Source: CAIXOA01 sp041653635 (GTDB taxonomy: Archaea > Micrarchaeota > Micrarchaeia > Anstonellales > Bilamarchaeaceae). From it: 61,415 nucleotides of DNA. Both the position numbers and the translations under genes were made by a program. Location of the stretch: NCBI GenBank assembly GCA_041653635.1, contig JBAZFC010000002.1, forward strand, positions 1-61,415, in the 5' to 3' direction. Of this stretch, positions 34,383 through 42,923 are shown piece after piece; within the stretch, counting starts at the first letter, position 1, and each line of letters begins with the position of its first letter. The notes below the pieces were generated by a model that was not told the origin of the DNA, searched no databases, and saw only the letters and a program-made list of their open reading frames with translations.

Positions 34383-35202
34383 GTATAGTAAGCACAAATG
34401 CCGCAAGCAGCGAGACCATTATGCCCGAGAATATGAAGGGTATCGCGGGCAGGAACACCTTGTTTTTCCATGCGTAAATCAAGACAAATGCCACACCTGC
34501 GGTCGCGCCTACCAGGGTGACCAGTGAAAGGAGAGGATGTATCGGATAGGCCGCGACATGCACCATCACCGGTAGCGCGAGGTCCCCGGTGCCCAAATCA
34601 AGGCGGGACTCTTTTCCCGTGCGGGATTTTTCCGTGGCAGTGACTGTGAAGCTCATGTCCTGCTTTATGATTTCCCTCGCCATGGAGACCATGTGCCTTG
34701 TGCGGAAAACGGCTATGTAATCATATATCGCCATTATGAAGAAGATTATCAGCGAGGCGAAGAAGGTGAATGAGAAGCCGAAGACCGCGCCCGCCCCGGC
34801 GCTTGAGAAGATTGCGGCGACGTTCTTGAGGTGGTGGATGAAATGCTTTGCAACCGCAAGCCCCATGCCCGCGAGCACGGACAGCGCCATCGCCGTGAAG
34901 GGGTCCGGGATGAACGGGCGCAGGACCGCATAGAAAAGTATGGATGAGGTTACGGAGATTACTGCAAACTCAAGAAGTGCGAAAAGGAGCGCGATGTTGA
35001 GGCGGATGAGGATCAGGAAGATTGCCGCCCCGAAAAGGACGTAAAGGATGAAGAGCGGGAGGGAGCTCACCCCTTCGCCGAGGGACATGAATTCCCCGAC
35101 TATCGGATTGCCCATCGCGTCGGTTATTATGAAAATTCCGGTGTATAAGCCTAGGAACTGGGTGGCTATGAAAAACAGGAGCACTTTCAGCAGGGGGTTC
35201 AT
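34369..35202 (-). CDS. Presenilin-type intramembrane aspartyl protease
   Basis: 277 residues, nine hydrophobic segments. Catalytic aspartates are in IYDYIAVF (Asp161) and LGTGDLALP (Asp207), the YD and GxGD motifs of the A22 family, and PAIPF near 265 takes the place of PAL. A short hydrophilic loop separates the two aspartate helices. It cleaves peptides within the membrane; natural archaeal substrates are unknown. Four bases overlap with the end of MCM on the same strand. Confidence 0.88.
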   Translation of the reverse strand: MNPLLKVLLFFIATQFLGLYTGIFIITDAMGNPIVGEFMSLGEGVSSLPLFILYVLFGAAIFLILIRLNIALLFALLEFAVISVTSSILFYAVLRPFIPDPFTAMALSVLAGMGLAVAKHFIHHLKNVAAIFSSAGAGAVFGFSFTFFASLIIFFIMAIYDYIAVFRTRHMVSMAREIIKQDMSFTVTATEKSRTGKESRLDLGTGDLALPVMVHVAAYPIHPLLSLVTLVGATAGVAFVLIYAWKNKVFLPAIPFIFSGIMVSLLAAFVLTILKLL

Positions 35203-37268
35203 CCTTCCTTCCCCACTATGCTTATCCAGCCGGGCTCCTTCTCGTAAAGCTCGCCCTTCCTCAGCAGCTCGTGTATTATCCTCCTGACAAGGCCGGGGTC
35301 CATGCCCGCAACCTCCGCTTCGCGGACCGCATCGTCTATCTTGACGGCTTCACGGTCCTTTGTGAGCGACTTGATGAGATCCACCACTGCCTCAATCTTC
35401 TCCACCTGCGACCTCGCCTTCCCGGTCGCGATGATATCCACATCAAACCTGCCGGTCTCCTGGTCGGTCAGGACCTTCATGAGCACATACTTCATCAGGG
35501 TTATTGCCGCTTCCGCATCGCTGTCTTCCACTTCGTTGCTGAGGCGCATCTTCGCATGTGCCTCGGAAAGCCTCACCAGGCCCTCTATGTACCTGGGGGT
35601 TATCGGAACCGAGCCGGAGTTTTTGCCCATCTTCCTGAGATCCACGTAGAAATGCTTTATTTTTTCCTTTGCCCCGTCGCTGAGGACCGGGTGGACATAT
35701 CTTCTCGCATAAGTGATGTATTTCCTGAGGAGGCTCTTCTCAATCACTTCCGCATCGGCATCGCCCGGCGCCGTGGTTCCTGCCGCGGCCGCTGCATGCG
35801 AGGAAAGGATGTGGTCCGCGAGCTTGGAGTCCTTCTCCTCGTCCAGCACGTCCATTATCGGGAAAAGGAGGTCAAACCTGGAAAGCAGGGATGGCGGGAT
35901 GTCAAACTGGTCCGCGAGGTTCTTGGTCTGGTTGAACCTCCCGTGCTTGGGGTTCGCTGCTGCTATGATGGCGGTTTTCGCCTTGAACTTCGCGACGATG
36001 CCTGCCTTCGCGATTGAGACTGATTGGGATTCCATCACTTCGTGCATGGATGCGCGGTCCTCATCGTCTATTTTATCAAATTCATCTATCGCGCACATTC
36101 CCCCGGAAGCGAGGACCAAGGCGCCTGCCTTCAACGTCCATCCGCCATCTCCTAGTTCGTCCTTTTCCGCGCTGGCAGTAAGGCCCGCGGAGGATACGCT
36201 CTTGCCGCTCACGTAAATGCTCTTTGGCGCGAGCATGGTGATTGATTGCAGGAATCTGGTTTTAGCGATGCCGGGGTCCCCGATGAGGAGTATGTGGACA
36301 TCGTCCCTTAGGGGCGCATCCCCCTTCATCATCTTGTTTTTTGTTCCGCCGAAGAGTTGAAGCGCAAGCGCCTGCTTGACTTCGCTGTAGCCATAAATCG
36401 CAGGGGCGACGGAAGCGATTACCTTCCTTTCAAGGGAAGGGTCGCGGGAAAGCTCTATTATTTTCTTTTCCTCCTCCCTGCTTAGCTCTATCTCCTCAAA
36501 GTCCCTCTTGAGGCTGCGCGCGTGGATGGCTTCCACGCACCTCCCATATACGAACTCCCTCTTTTGCTTTATGTTTGTGGGAATTTTGAGCCGCAGGATT
36601 CCGCATACCTCTATATTTTCCCCGGGCGTTATCTTATTTACCAAATCATCTTCAAGCCAGATTTCCATCTTTGAGGCGAGCGAGCCGCCGCTCACCTTTT
36701 CCAGCAAATCCTGCACTTCCGCCTTCTGGAGGTCCGTGAATGTGCCTTCTTCCTCTACTGGGACCAATGCCAGTTTCTTGCACGCATCGCATTTCTTCGG
36801 CTCGTGGAAATTCCTTCCGACCAGAACCTTGTATTCGGTGTCGCACGCCTGGCATTTGTACTTTGCCATCTTCACCTTGTGCATCACATCTGTCCGCTTG
36901 GTGACGACGCCCTTGAACGTGACGAGCTCGTTGAGGCTCTTTGAGCCGATGTGCTCAATCATAGTGGATTCCGCATTTGGCCCGTTGAAAAACCTTATGT
37001 GGGGCGAGAAGATGCCAGTGCCGGAAGGAAGGGTCTTGTTCTGGTTCTTTATCGCCTGCTCCGCGGCTTCCACGACCAGTTCCGGTGAGTCTATGAGCGC
37101 GTCCGCGAGGGAGTTGTCAAACTTCTCCAGGTCGCCGTAATCCACCTCTATGCTCCTTAGTCGTGGATAAGCGAGGAGGACATCGGTTATTTTGTCCTTA
37201 TAGATTGTGGTGAAGAACTCCTCGAAGGAGGAGATGAGAGATGATAAGTCTTGGTTTTTGTCCGCCAT
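35199..37268 (-). CDS. mcm: Replicative helicase MCM
   Basis: 689 residues from ATG at 37268 (GGTGG ribosome binding site upstream). An N-terminal DNA-binding domain holds a zinc ribbon (KCQACDTEY and KKCDACKK). The AAA+ core has Walker A GDPGIAKTR, Walker B MCAIDEFDK, sensor 1 AAANPKHGRFN and arginine finger SRFDLLF; a C-terminal winged helix follows. It is the hexameric 3'-5' helicase of archaeal replication. No intein is seen. It lies next to tRNA-Pro on the same strand. Confidence 0.95.
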   Translation of the reverse strand: MADKNQDLSSLISSFEEFFTTIYKDKITDVLLAYPRLRSIEVDYGDLEKFDNSLADALIDSPELVVEAAEQAIKNQNKTLPSGTGIFSPHIRFFNGPNAESTMIEHIGSKSLNELVTFKGVVTKRTDVMHKVKMAKYKCQACDTEYKVLVGRNFHEPKKCDACKKLALVPVEEEGTFTDLQKAEVQDLLEKVSGGSLASKMEIWLEDDLVNKITPGENIEVCGILRLKIPTNIKQKREFVYGRCVEAIHARSLKRDFEEIELSREEEKKIIELSRDPSLERKVIASVAPAIYGYSEVKQALALQLFGGTKNKMMKGDAPLRDDVHILLIGDPGIAKTRFLQSITMLAPKSIYVSGKSVSSAGLTASAEKDELGDGGWTLKAGALVLASGGMCAIDEFDKIDDEDRASMHEVMESQSVSIAKAGIVAKFKAKTAIIAAANPKHGRFNQTKNLADQFDIPPSLLSRFDLLFPIMDVLDEEKDSKLADHILSSHAAAAAGTTAPGDADAEVIEKSLLRKYITYARRYVHPVLSDGAKEKIKHFYVDLRKMGKNSGSVPITPRYIEGLVRLSEAHAKMRLSNEVEDSDAEAAITLMKYVLMKVLTDQETGRFDVDIIATGKARSQVEKIEAVVDLIKSLTKDREAVKIDDAVREAEVAGMDPGLVRRIIHELLRKGELYEKEPGWISIVGKEG

Positions 37269-37369
37269 TCCACCCACCCAGAATGTGCGCACTTGATTTG
37301 GTTGGGAGGGTTATAAAAAGTATGGGTGGTTTGTTTCCGGTAATCGTTCGTGTAGAAGTATGAATAATA

Positions 37370-37442
37370 TGGGGTCGCCGGGATTTGAACCCAGACAACC
37401 AGCTCCCGAAGCTGGCAGCATGCCAGGTTAGCTCACGACCCC
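37370..37442 (-). tRNA. tRNA-Pro (anticodon CGG)
   Basis: 73 nucleotides: acceptor GGGGTCG/CGACCCC with discriminator A, anticodon stem CCAGC/GCTGG around TTCGGGA (anticodon CGG), T loop GGGTTCAAATCCC. No intron, no encoded CCA. ATATTTAAAAACT about 30 bases upstream is a likely TATA box. Confidence 0.95.
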
Positions 37443-37491
37443 AATAAGCAGGATTAGTTGGGCGGGATAGTTTTTAAATATGATTTGGTGG

Positions 37492-38127
37492 CTAGGCAAG
37501 CATTATCTCTATTCTCTCCTTGCCTTTCCCCAGATTTTTTCTCTTTAGTTTTAGGGCGCCGATTTCCTTCAAATCCTTCAGATGCGTCCCGCCGCAGGGG
37601 CATTTCCATTCCCCTAGTTCCCACCATCTGCGCTCAGGGTTTTCCGTATCTGCATAGGTTTTGATTTCCGCGCCCTCCGCAATGAGTTCATTCACTTCCT
37701 TTTCCAGTTCCGGAAGGATGGAGGAAACGGATTCCGGGAATTCGTAGTCAATGCGGGACTTTTCATTTGTAACATTGGAGCCAATCAATTTCTTCACGCC
37801 AGTTTTCTTTTCAAATAGGAACCAAACGATGTGCGCGGCAGTGTGAAGTTTCATTATGCGGTAGCGCTTGTCCCAGTCAATGGTGACGCGGATTTCATCT
37901 CCTGGTGAGAAAGTTGGCGGCGACTCCAGAACGTACGTTATTCCGCCATCCGCATCCTTCCTTGCCTCCTTTACCAGGATTCCGCCAATCGTGCCGGAAT
38001 CGGATTCCTGCCCACCAGAGAATGCGAAGAATACGGACTGGGATAATTTGACTTCGTTTCCGTTGACTGACTCTATTTTTGCATCACATTCCTTGAGGTA
38101 AGGGTCCTCCCAAAACAGTTTTTTCAT
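37492..38127 (-). CDS. alaX: Alanyl-tRNA editing protein AlaX
   Basis: 211 residues from ATG at 38127. It resembles the editing domain of AlaRS as a free-standing protein that removes serine or glycine from mischarged tRNA-Ala. The zinc/active-site motifs HTAAH and CPCGGTH are present, with FSGGQESDSGTIGG near the N-terminus matching the HPxGGGQ-D-G region. Its start is nine bases from the end of the RuBisCO gene, so the two may be cotranscribed. Confidence 0.88.
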   Translation of the reverse strand: MKKLFWEDPYLKECDAKIESVNGNEVKLSQSVFFAFSGGQESDSGTIGGILVKEARKDADGGITYVLESPPTFSPGDEIRVTIDWDKRYRIMKLHTAAHIVWFLFEKKTGVKKLIGSNVTNEKSRIDYEFPESVSSILPELEKEVNELIAEGAEIKTYADTENPERRWWELGEWKCPCGGTHLKDLKEIGALKLKRKNLGKGKERIEIMLA

Positions 38128-38135
38128 ATTTCCAC

Positions 38136-39431
38136 TCACTTGGGCCTGTACGTCCCCCACTTTTGCAACGCCTGCGCGAGCTCGGGCGAGGACTTCGCCT
38201 TATGCTCTAAGGTTTCCCCATCCATGTATGCATCTATCGCCTGCATGGTGGCCTTCGCCCCTGCGCGTGTTCCCTTTGGGTGGCCGTGTATGCCTCCGCT
38301 AACGAGCAATACGAGCTCGGTTCCATAGATGCGAAGCACGTCCGGGACGAGGCCGGGGTGCAGCCCTCCGGAGGAAACGGGAAATGCATTCTTCATGTTG
38401 CCCCAGTCCTGCGGCATGAGCACTCCCCTCAGGGGCTTTACCTTCTGGTCGCGCAAAACATCGGCGATTGCGGTGACTTCACGCTTGCTCCCCACCAGTT
38501 TTCCGACCGCGGTGCCTGAGTGTATCTGCGATACCCCTATCAACCTCATGAGTTTCGCGAGGAACTGCATCGTGATTCCGTGCCTGGGGTTGCGGTCAAA
38601 TGCGGAATGCATCGCCCTGTGCGCGTGGATTGCGAGCCCGAGGTCGGAGCAATAGTCCCTCATTGTTTGCACCGAGGCGGTTCCGGCCACCACCACGTCA
38701 ATCATGCAGTAGTTCCATCCGTAGTCCGCGAGCATGTCCGCGCGCTTCTTCATCAGTTCGGTTTCCGCGGTTATGTTGAGGAAGGCGGACTTCTTCTCCC
38801 CGGTCAATTTCTCCGCCTTATCACGAAGTTTTGTCATGAGTTTTACCCGTTCATCAAAGCGGTTGAAGCGGGTGGAGGTGAGGTTTTCATCATCCTTTAC
38901 GAAATCAAAGCCGCCCATCCATGTCTCAAACCCAATCTGCGCGTGCTCGGCTGCGGTGAAGCCGATTTTGGGCTTTGGCACCGCGCCTGTGAGCGGGCGC
39001 TTATACACTTTCATCATCTTCCTTATGCCGTCCATCCCGAAATGCGGGCCCTTGAAATATTTCATGTATGCCTGGGGAAATGTTACGTCTATGAGGCGAA
39101 GGTTGCGGATGGCCTTCATCCCGAAGATATTCCCCGCGATTCCGGAGAGGAGCTGCACCGCATTCCCTTCCTCCCATAATCCTATCGGATAGGCGATTTT
39201 CACATAATTCCCATCTATCTCAAATGCTGTGGCCTGCAATTTCTTCATGCGGGGGGGCATCCTGAAGAGCGTTGTCCAGGTTCCGGTGGAGCTTTCGGAG
39301 GCGATTCTTCCCACGGCTTCCTGCTTGCTTATGCCTGCCTCCGGCTCAAAATAGAATAGTACCACCAGGTCGTCCTTCGCCGGCTTGTAGTGCAAATCCA
39401 CAAATTTCCCATACCAGTCTATTTTGGACAT
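38136..39431 (-). CDS. rbcL: Ribulose-bisphosphate carboxylase, archaeal form III
   Basis: 431 residues, large subunit only. Catalytic motifs: KPK at 153-155, GGFDFVKDDE at 173-182 with the carbamylated Lys179, HAHRAMH near 277, loop 6 HSGTAVGKLVG near 310, and SSGGLHPG/SGGIHGHPKGTRAGA phosphate sites. In archaea this enzyme works in the AMP pathway, converting ribulose bisphosphate from nucleotide breakdown into 3-phosphoglycerate, not in a Calvin cycle. AMP phosphorylase and ribose bisphosphate isomerase, its usual partners, are not in the window. Confidence 0.93.
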   Translation of the reverse strand: MSKIDWYGKFVDLHYKPAKDDLVVLFYFEPEAGISKQEAVGRIASESSTGTWTTLFRMPPRMKKLQATAFEIDGNYVKIAYPIGLWEEGNAVQLLSGIAGNIFGMKAIRNLRLIDVTFPQAYMKYFKGPHFGMDGIRKMMKVYKRPLTGAVPKPKIGFTAAEHAQIGFETWMGGFDFVKDDENLTSTRFNRFDERVKLMTKLRDKAEKLTGEKKSAFLNITAETELMKKRADMLADYGWNYCMIDVVVAGTASVQTMRDYCSDLGLAIHAHRAMHSAFDRNPRHGITMQFLAKLMRLIGVSQIHSGTAVGKLVGSKREVTAIADVLRDQKVKPLRGVLMPQDWGNMKNAFPVSSGGLHPGLVPDVLRIYGTELVLLVSGGIHGHPKGTRAGAKATMQAIDAYMDGETLEHKAKSSPELAQALQKWGTYRPK

Positions 39432-39461
39432 GGGGAAGGAACGGAAACAAGGAATAAATAG

Positions 39462-40106
39462 CTAGCGCTTGGGCGCAAGGTGGGCGGAGGCGATTTTGGC
39501 CACCCCCCTCACCCCGTCCCAGCTCTTTTCCCATTTATCTATTATTATGCGCTTCTGGAAGAACGGGGCATCCGTGACAAAGGTTTCGCCCTCCCCGCCC
39601 TCAAAGAAGGGATGTATGCGGGGCTGCTTCTGCAATTGGAACTTTGTGCCAAGAAGCTCGGGGCCGAGGCCTTCTGCGGATACTGCAATAATGTATGTCT
39701 CAAAATACTGGAGGACTTCGGAATACATCGGCTCCTTCTTCCTCCAGAGCGGGGAATAGGCCGGGATTCCGAGCGACTCTCCAATCGCGTCTATCCTCTG
39801 CTTTTGGTAATCGCTGTCTATCGCCCCGGTAAAGATTCCGTCTATGTTCAATTCGGAGAGCGCGTTCTCTAATGCGTCCAACTCTTCCTGCCCTTCATTT
39901 GGTTTTACGAATATCTGGGGAAGCCCCATCGCCTCAGCCTGCAGTTTCGTCCATTCAATGTTCGGGTGGTGGAACATCATTGAGTATTCCGCGGGCCTCA
40001 TCGTTACAAGGATGGGCGACCATGCACGCTCAAGGGCGCAGAATAGGGAAAAGCAGGAATCCTTCCCCCCGGAGAAAAGGCAGGCTACTTGCACTCTACC
40101 CACCAA
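39462..40106 (-). CDS. dph6: Diphthine--ammonia ligase-like ATP pyrophosphatase
   Basis: 214 residues. CLFSGGKDSCFSL is the PP-loop of the N-type ATP pyrophosphatases; GIFTGAID and EGGEGETFVTDAPFF are diagnostic of Dph6/MJ0570. The enzyme amidates diphthine on the histidine of elongation factor 2, completing diphthamide. Its start overlaps by 11 bases with the end of the ZIP transporter gene on the same strand. Confidence 0.88.
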   Translation of the reverse strand: MVGRVQVACLFSGGKDSCFSLFCALERAWSPILVTMRPAEYSMMFHHPNIEWTKLQAEAMGLPQIFVKPNEGQEELDALENALSELNIDGIFTGAIDSDYQKQRIDAIGESLGIPAYSPLWRKKEPMYSEVLQYFETYIIAVSAEGLGPELLGTKFQLQKQPRIHPFFEGGEGETFVTDAPFFQKRIIIDKWEKSWDGVRGVAKIASAHLAPKR

Positions 40107-40830
40107 AGGTGAGCTTTATCCAGAGCATGAACAGGAGCCCGAGTATGAAGGTGAGGAAGGTGAGGATTTTCGCAACTCCCCTGGACTTATGCACCTCTGG
40201 TATGAGGTCCGCTCCGGCTATGTAGATGAAGCCGCCCGCGGCTATTGGGAGGAGCATGGATTCAAACTGCTCCGAGTATGCGGCAAGCAGGAATCCGAGC
40301 AATGCGCCGATTATGACAGTGGATTGCGCGAGGAAGGAATAGAGGAGCGCCTTCTGCCTCGTGAAGCCGCCATGGGTGAGCACGCCGAATATGCCCAGCT
40401 GCTGCGGGAATTCGTGCCCCACTATCACCACGGTGGTGGCTATGCCAAGGGGGATGCTGGCTATGAAGGCGGCCGCCATCACCAGCCCGTCAATCATGTT
40501 GTGTATCGCGTCCCCCACGATCATCACATACGTGTAGGGGTGTATGTCGCAGTCCTCGCAGTGGTGCCAGTGGAAATACCCCTCTATGGCGAGGAAGCCC
40601 ACGAAGCCGCCCACCACCAGGAAGGACATGTCCATCGGCCCGAAGAATTCAAGCGCTTCCGGGATGAGGTGGAAGAACGCGCCGCCTATGAGTGCCCCTC
40701 CGGCGAACGCGGTGAGGTAGAATGCGAGTTTCTTCACCATTTCATCATTGAAGTAAAAGGAGAACAGCCCCGCAAATCCAAGGAGTGCGTCAAGCAAAGC
40801 CGCCCCGAGAATCCAGAAGAATAATTCCAT
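40096..40830 (-). CDS. ZIP-family metal transporter
   Basis: 244 residues from ATG at 40830; the longer frame upstream covers another gene's antisense. About eight membrane helices. Metal-site helices: GDAIHNMIDGLVM (HNxxDG) and VGHEFPQQLG (HExPxxxG). A short His-rich loop, GYFHWHHCEDCDIH, between helices 3 and 4 is a likely metal sensor or chaperone site. Imports divalent metals such as zinc or iron. Divergent from an exported protein gene 68 bases away. Confidence 0.9.
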   Translation of the reverse strand: MELFFWILGAALLDALLGFAGLFSFYFNDEMVKKLAFYLTAFAGGALIGGAFFHLIPEALEFFGPMDMSFLVVGGFVGFLAIEGYFHWHHCEDCDIHPYTYVMIVGDAIHNMIDGLVMAAAFIASIPLGIATTVVIVGHEFPQQLGIFGVLTHGGFTRQKALLYSFLAQSTVIIGALLGFLLAAYSEQFESMLLPIAAGGFIYIAGADLIPEVHKSRGVAKILTFLTFILGLLFMLWIKLTFGG

Positions 40831-40897
40831 GTTACCGCATTTTGATGGGGCTGGAACGTTTTTTAACGTTTTGGGGTGCAATAGGGGTGTGATTGGA

Positions 40898-41797
40898 ATG
40901 AAAGGCTTAATTTTAGCTATGCTGCTGCTTGCTGCCTCGTTTGCCTGGGTGAACCCGGGGCAGGCGAAGCTGCTGCAGGCGGAATACGAATATGTGGCGT
41001 GCAACGGGCAGTTTGCGCATGATTTTGTTGCGATGAGGGAGAACTGCGGGCTGGTGCATGACGCCCCGGTGATGGACTCTTCCGAGTACCTGGATGACAT
41101 AGATGGGGCGCTTGCGGATGCGCAGGAGGCCATAGATGAGGAGAACGGCGTGGAGTACGGGGCAGCGATGTGGACCGCGAAGACCGAGATGCTCGCGCTC
41201 ACGCTGGCCACGGTCGGAGATACGTTCCGGAACAAGAGCGTCGCGTTCCATACGTGCGTGAGCGAGGGGACGGAGCCGCTGAAGGTGGAGCTGGAGGAGT
41301 GCAGGGCCTCGGCTTTTGAGACCGGAAAGGAGGGCGCACACGAGTACCTTGCGGCCGAGATGGAACAGGGAAGGGCGGAAGTTGCGGAACTGGAAGCGAT
41401 GGGCGCAGATACCGCGGGCATGGGGGGAATCCTTGCATACGGTGACGGGCTGGACGCCGACATAGACACGGCGTTTGATTCCCACGACACCGCGGAGGTA
41501 ACCAAGATTTACCAGAAGAACAACCGGCTCATCCTGCTGTTCAGGCTGGAGAAGATGATTTCAATCATGGACTTCACCGAGCCGATAATAGAGGCGGGGA
41601 ACAACGGGAACAAGGAGGAGCTGCTTGAGAAGATTGCGGACCTGAGGGGGGACACCAGCGAGCTGGCGGACGAGTGCGCCTATTCTCCTGAAGTTGGGGC
41701 GGGGTATGCGCTGAAGAACGGGGAATGCTGGAGCGACGCGTTCGCGCTCATGGCGAGGTTCAATTCGCTGCAGTCGCTCTACTGGGCAGGAAGGTAG
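40898..41797 (+). CDS. Exported protein, helical, Glu-rich
   Basis: 299 residues from ATG at 40898 (the longer frame upstream is non-coding). The signal peptide MKGLILAMLLLAASFAW is followed by an acidic mature part, mostly helical with Cys at about 34, 49, 117, 128, 264 and 280, so disulphides are likely. There is no membrane anchor at the C-terminus. The next gene, a lipoprotein, starts six bases downstream: probable two- or three-gene operon of envelope proteins. Function is unknown. Confidence 0.7.
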   Translation: MKGLILAMLLLAASFAWVNPGQAKLLQAEYEYVACNGQFAHDFVAMRENCGLVHDAPVMDSSEYLDDIDGALADAQEAIDEENGVEYGAAMWTAKTEMLALTLATVGDTFRNKSVAFHTCVSEGTEPLKVELEECRASAFETGKEGAHEYLAAEMEQGRAEVAELEAMGADTAGMGGILAYGDGLDADIDTAFDSHDTAEVTKIYQKNNRLILLFRLEKMISIMDFTEPIIEAGNNGNKEELLEKIADLRGDTSELADECAYSPEVGAGYALKNGECWSDAFALMARFNSLQSLYWAGR

Positions 41798-41803
41798 ATT
41801 CAA

Positions 41804-42148
41804 ATGGATACAAAAATATTGATAATCGGTTTGCTGGCGTTTTCACTTGTATTGTTCGGGTGCGCGAAGGGCGGTACTGCAAGCACGCCGGGCGGCGCAA
41901 CCAGCGGAATACAGGGCGCGGGCGAACAGGCAGGTGCGCCCTCCACTTCCGGGGAGGTGGGTGCAGAAGGGAATGGAGGCGCGGCTGAACCGGTGGCTGG
42001 CGGAGAGGAACCGCAGGCCGGAGCCGGCGCGGAAACGCAAACCGGGGCTGGTAACGGCTCCGAGCAGGATATCGGCGGCCTCTTCAACATAGACACCGTG
42101 CAGCCGGAGTCCGGAAGCGGATATGAAGTGCCTGCGGCAGGGGAATAA
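41804..42148 (+). CDS. Small lipoprotein, low-complexity
   Basis: 114 residues. A signal helix ends in LVLFGCAKG, a lipobox-like site with Cys23. The mature part is almost entirely Gly, Ala, Glu, Thr and Gln, without fold signals, likely a flexible surface linker. It follows the exported helical protein by six bases. No family is assigned. Confidence 0.6.
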   Translation: MDTKILIIGLLAFSLVLFGCAKGGTASTPGGATSGIQGAGEQAGAPSTSGEVGAEGNGGAAEPVAGGEEPQAGAGAETQTGAGNGSEQDIGGLFNIDTVQPESGSGYEVPAAGE

Positions 42149-42152
42149 ACCC

Positions 42153-42449
42153 ATGGCTTATGAGAAATTCTCAAAGAAGGAGCTCATACTCCGGGACGAG
42201 CTGGCGATTGAACGGACCAGGCTGGCCGAGGAGAGGACTTATCTTGCATACATAAGGACAGGGATGACCGTTGCGATGGGCGGCATATTCTTCGTGGGCT
42301 ATTTCAAGGAGGGAATTTTCTCCTATGTGGGGTATTTCGCGCTATTGGTTGGGGCGGTCTTCTTCGCTTATGGGTTCTACAAGCACAAGAAGACGATGGG
42401 GCTCCTGAAGAGGATAGTGGGGAGCTTGCACCTGCCCAAGATGAAATAA
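42153..42449 (+). CDS. DUF202-like membrane protein
   Basis: 98 residues from ATG at 42153. It has the DUF202 core LRDELAIERTRLAEERTYLAYIRTGM and two membrane helices (about 38-56 and 62-78). The N-terminal helix with repeated RTxLAxxRT is the family hallmark; the function is unknown. It follows the lipoprotein gene by four bases. Confidence 0.75.
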   Translation: MAYEKFSKKELILRDELAIERTRLAEERTYLAYIRTGMTVAMGGIFFVGYFKEGIFSYVGYFALLVGAVFFAYGFYKHKKTMGLLKRIVGSLHLPKMK

Positions 42450-42462
42450 CTGCTTTGGTCTT

Positions 42463-42861
42463 TTATTTTCTATTTTTCATCTTTTCATTCTCTATCCTCA
42501 TGCAGTGGTCCATCACTACTTCCAAACCTGCTTTCCTTGCCTTTGCCGCCGCCTCTTCGTTTATGATGCCCAATTGCATCCAGATGACTTTTGCGCCTAC
42601 GCGTATGGCTTCATCCACGATGGGCGGAACTTCGGCTGAGGGGCGGAAGATGTCCACTATTTCCGGCTTCTTTGGAAGTTCGGAAAGGGATTTGTAGCAT
42701 TTTTGGTCTCCGATTTGGTCGGCATTCGGATTCACTGGGTATGCCTCAAACCCGTGGGCAAGGAGGTACTCAAAAACAGTCCTGCTGTCCTTCGTGGGGT
42801 CGCGGGAGGCGCCCACCACTGCGACAATTTTGAAGTTCGTTAGGATTTGCGGGATTCCCAT
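42463..42861 (-). CDS. CoA-binding domain protein
   Basis: 132 residues from ATG at 42861. Rossmann-like nucleotide-binding fold of the small CoA-binding family: KIVAVVGASRDPTKDSRTVF, EAYPVNPNADQIGDQKCYKS and VIWMQLGIINEEAA, with a short basic C-terminus. Binds CoA or a similar ligand; the reaction is unknown. It is divergent from PurH and convergent with the DUF202 gene. Confidence 0.85.
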   Translation of the reverse strand: MGIPQILTNFKIVAVVGASRDPTKDSRTVFEYLLAHGFEAYPVNPNADQIGDQKCYKSLSELPKKPEIVDIFRPSAEVPPIVDEAIRVGAKVIWMQLGIINEEAAAKARKAGLEVVMDHCMRIENEKMKNRK

Positions 42862-42923
42862 GGCGAAAAAAGGCACGCGCGGGTTTAAAATTACATTCAT
42901 TTCATAATAATTAACTGTTTCTT

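Noticed and set aside
40831..41505. Upstream extension of the ZIP transporter to 41505
   Set aside because: Ser/Ala/Pro-rich antisense of the exported protein gene; the ZIP N-terminus begins at 40830.
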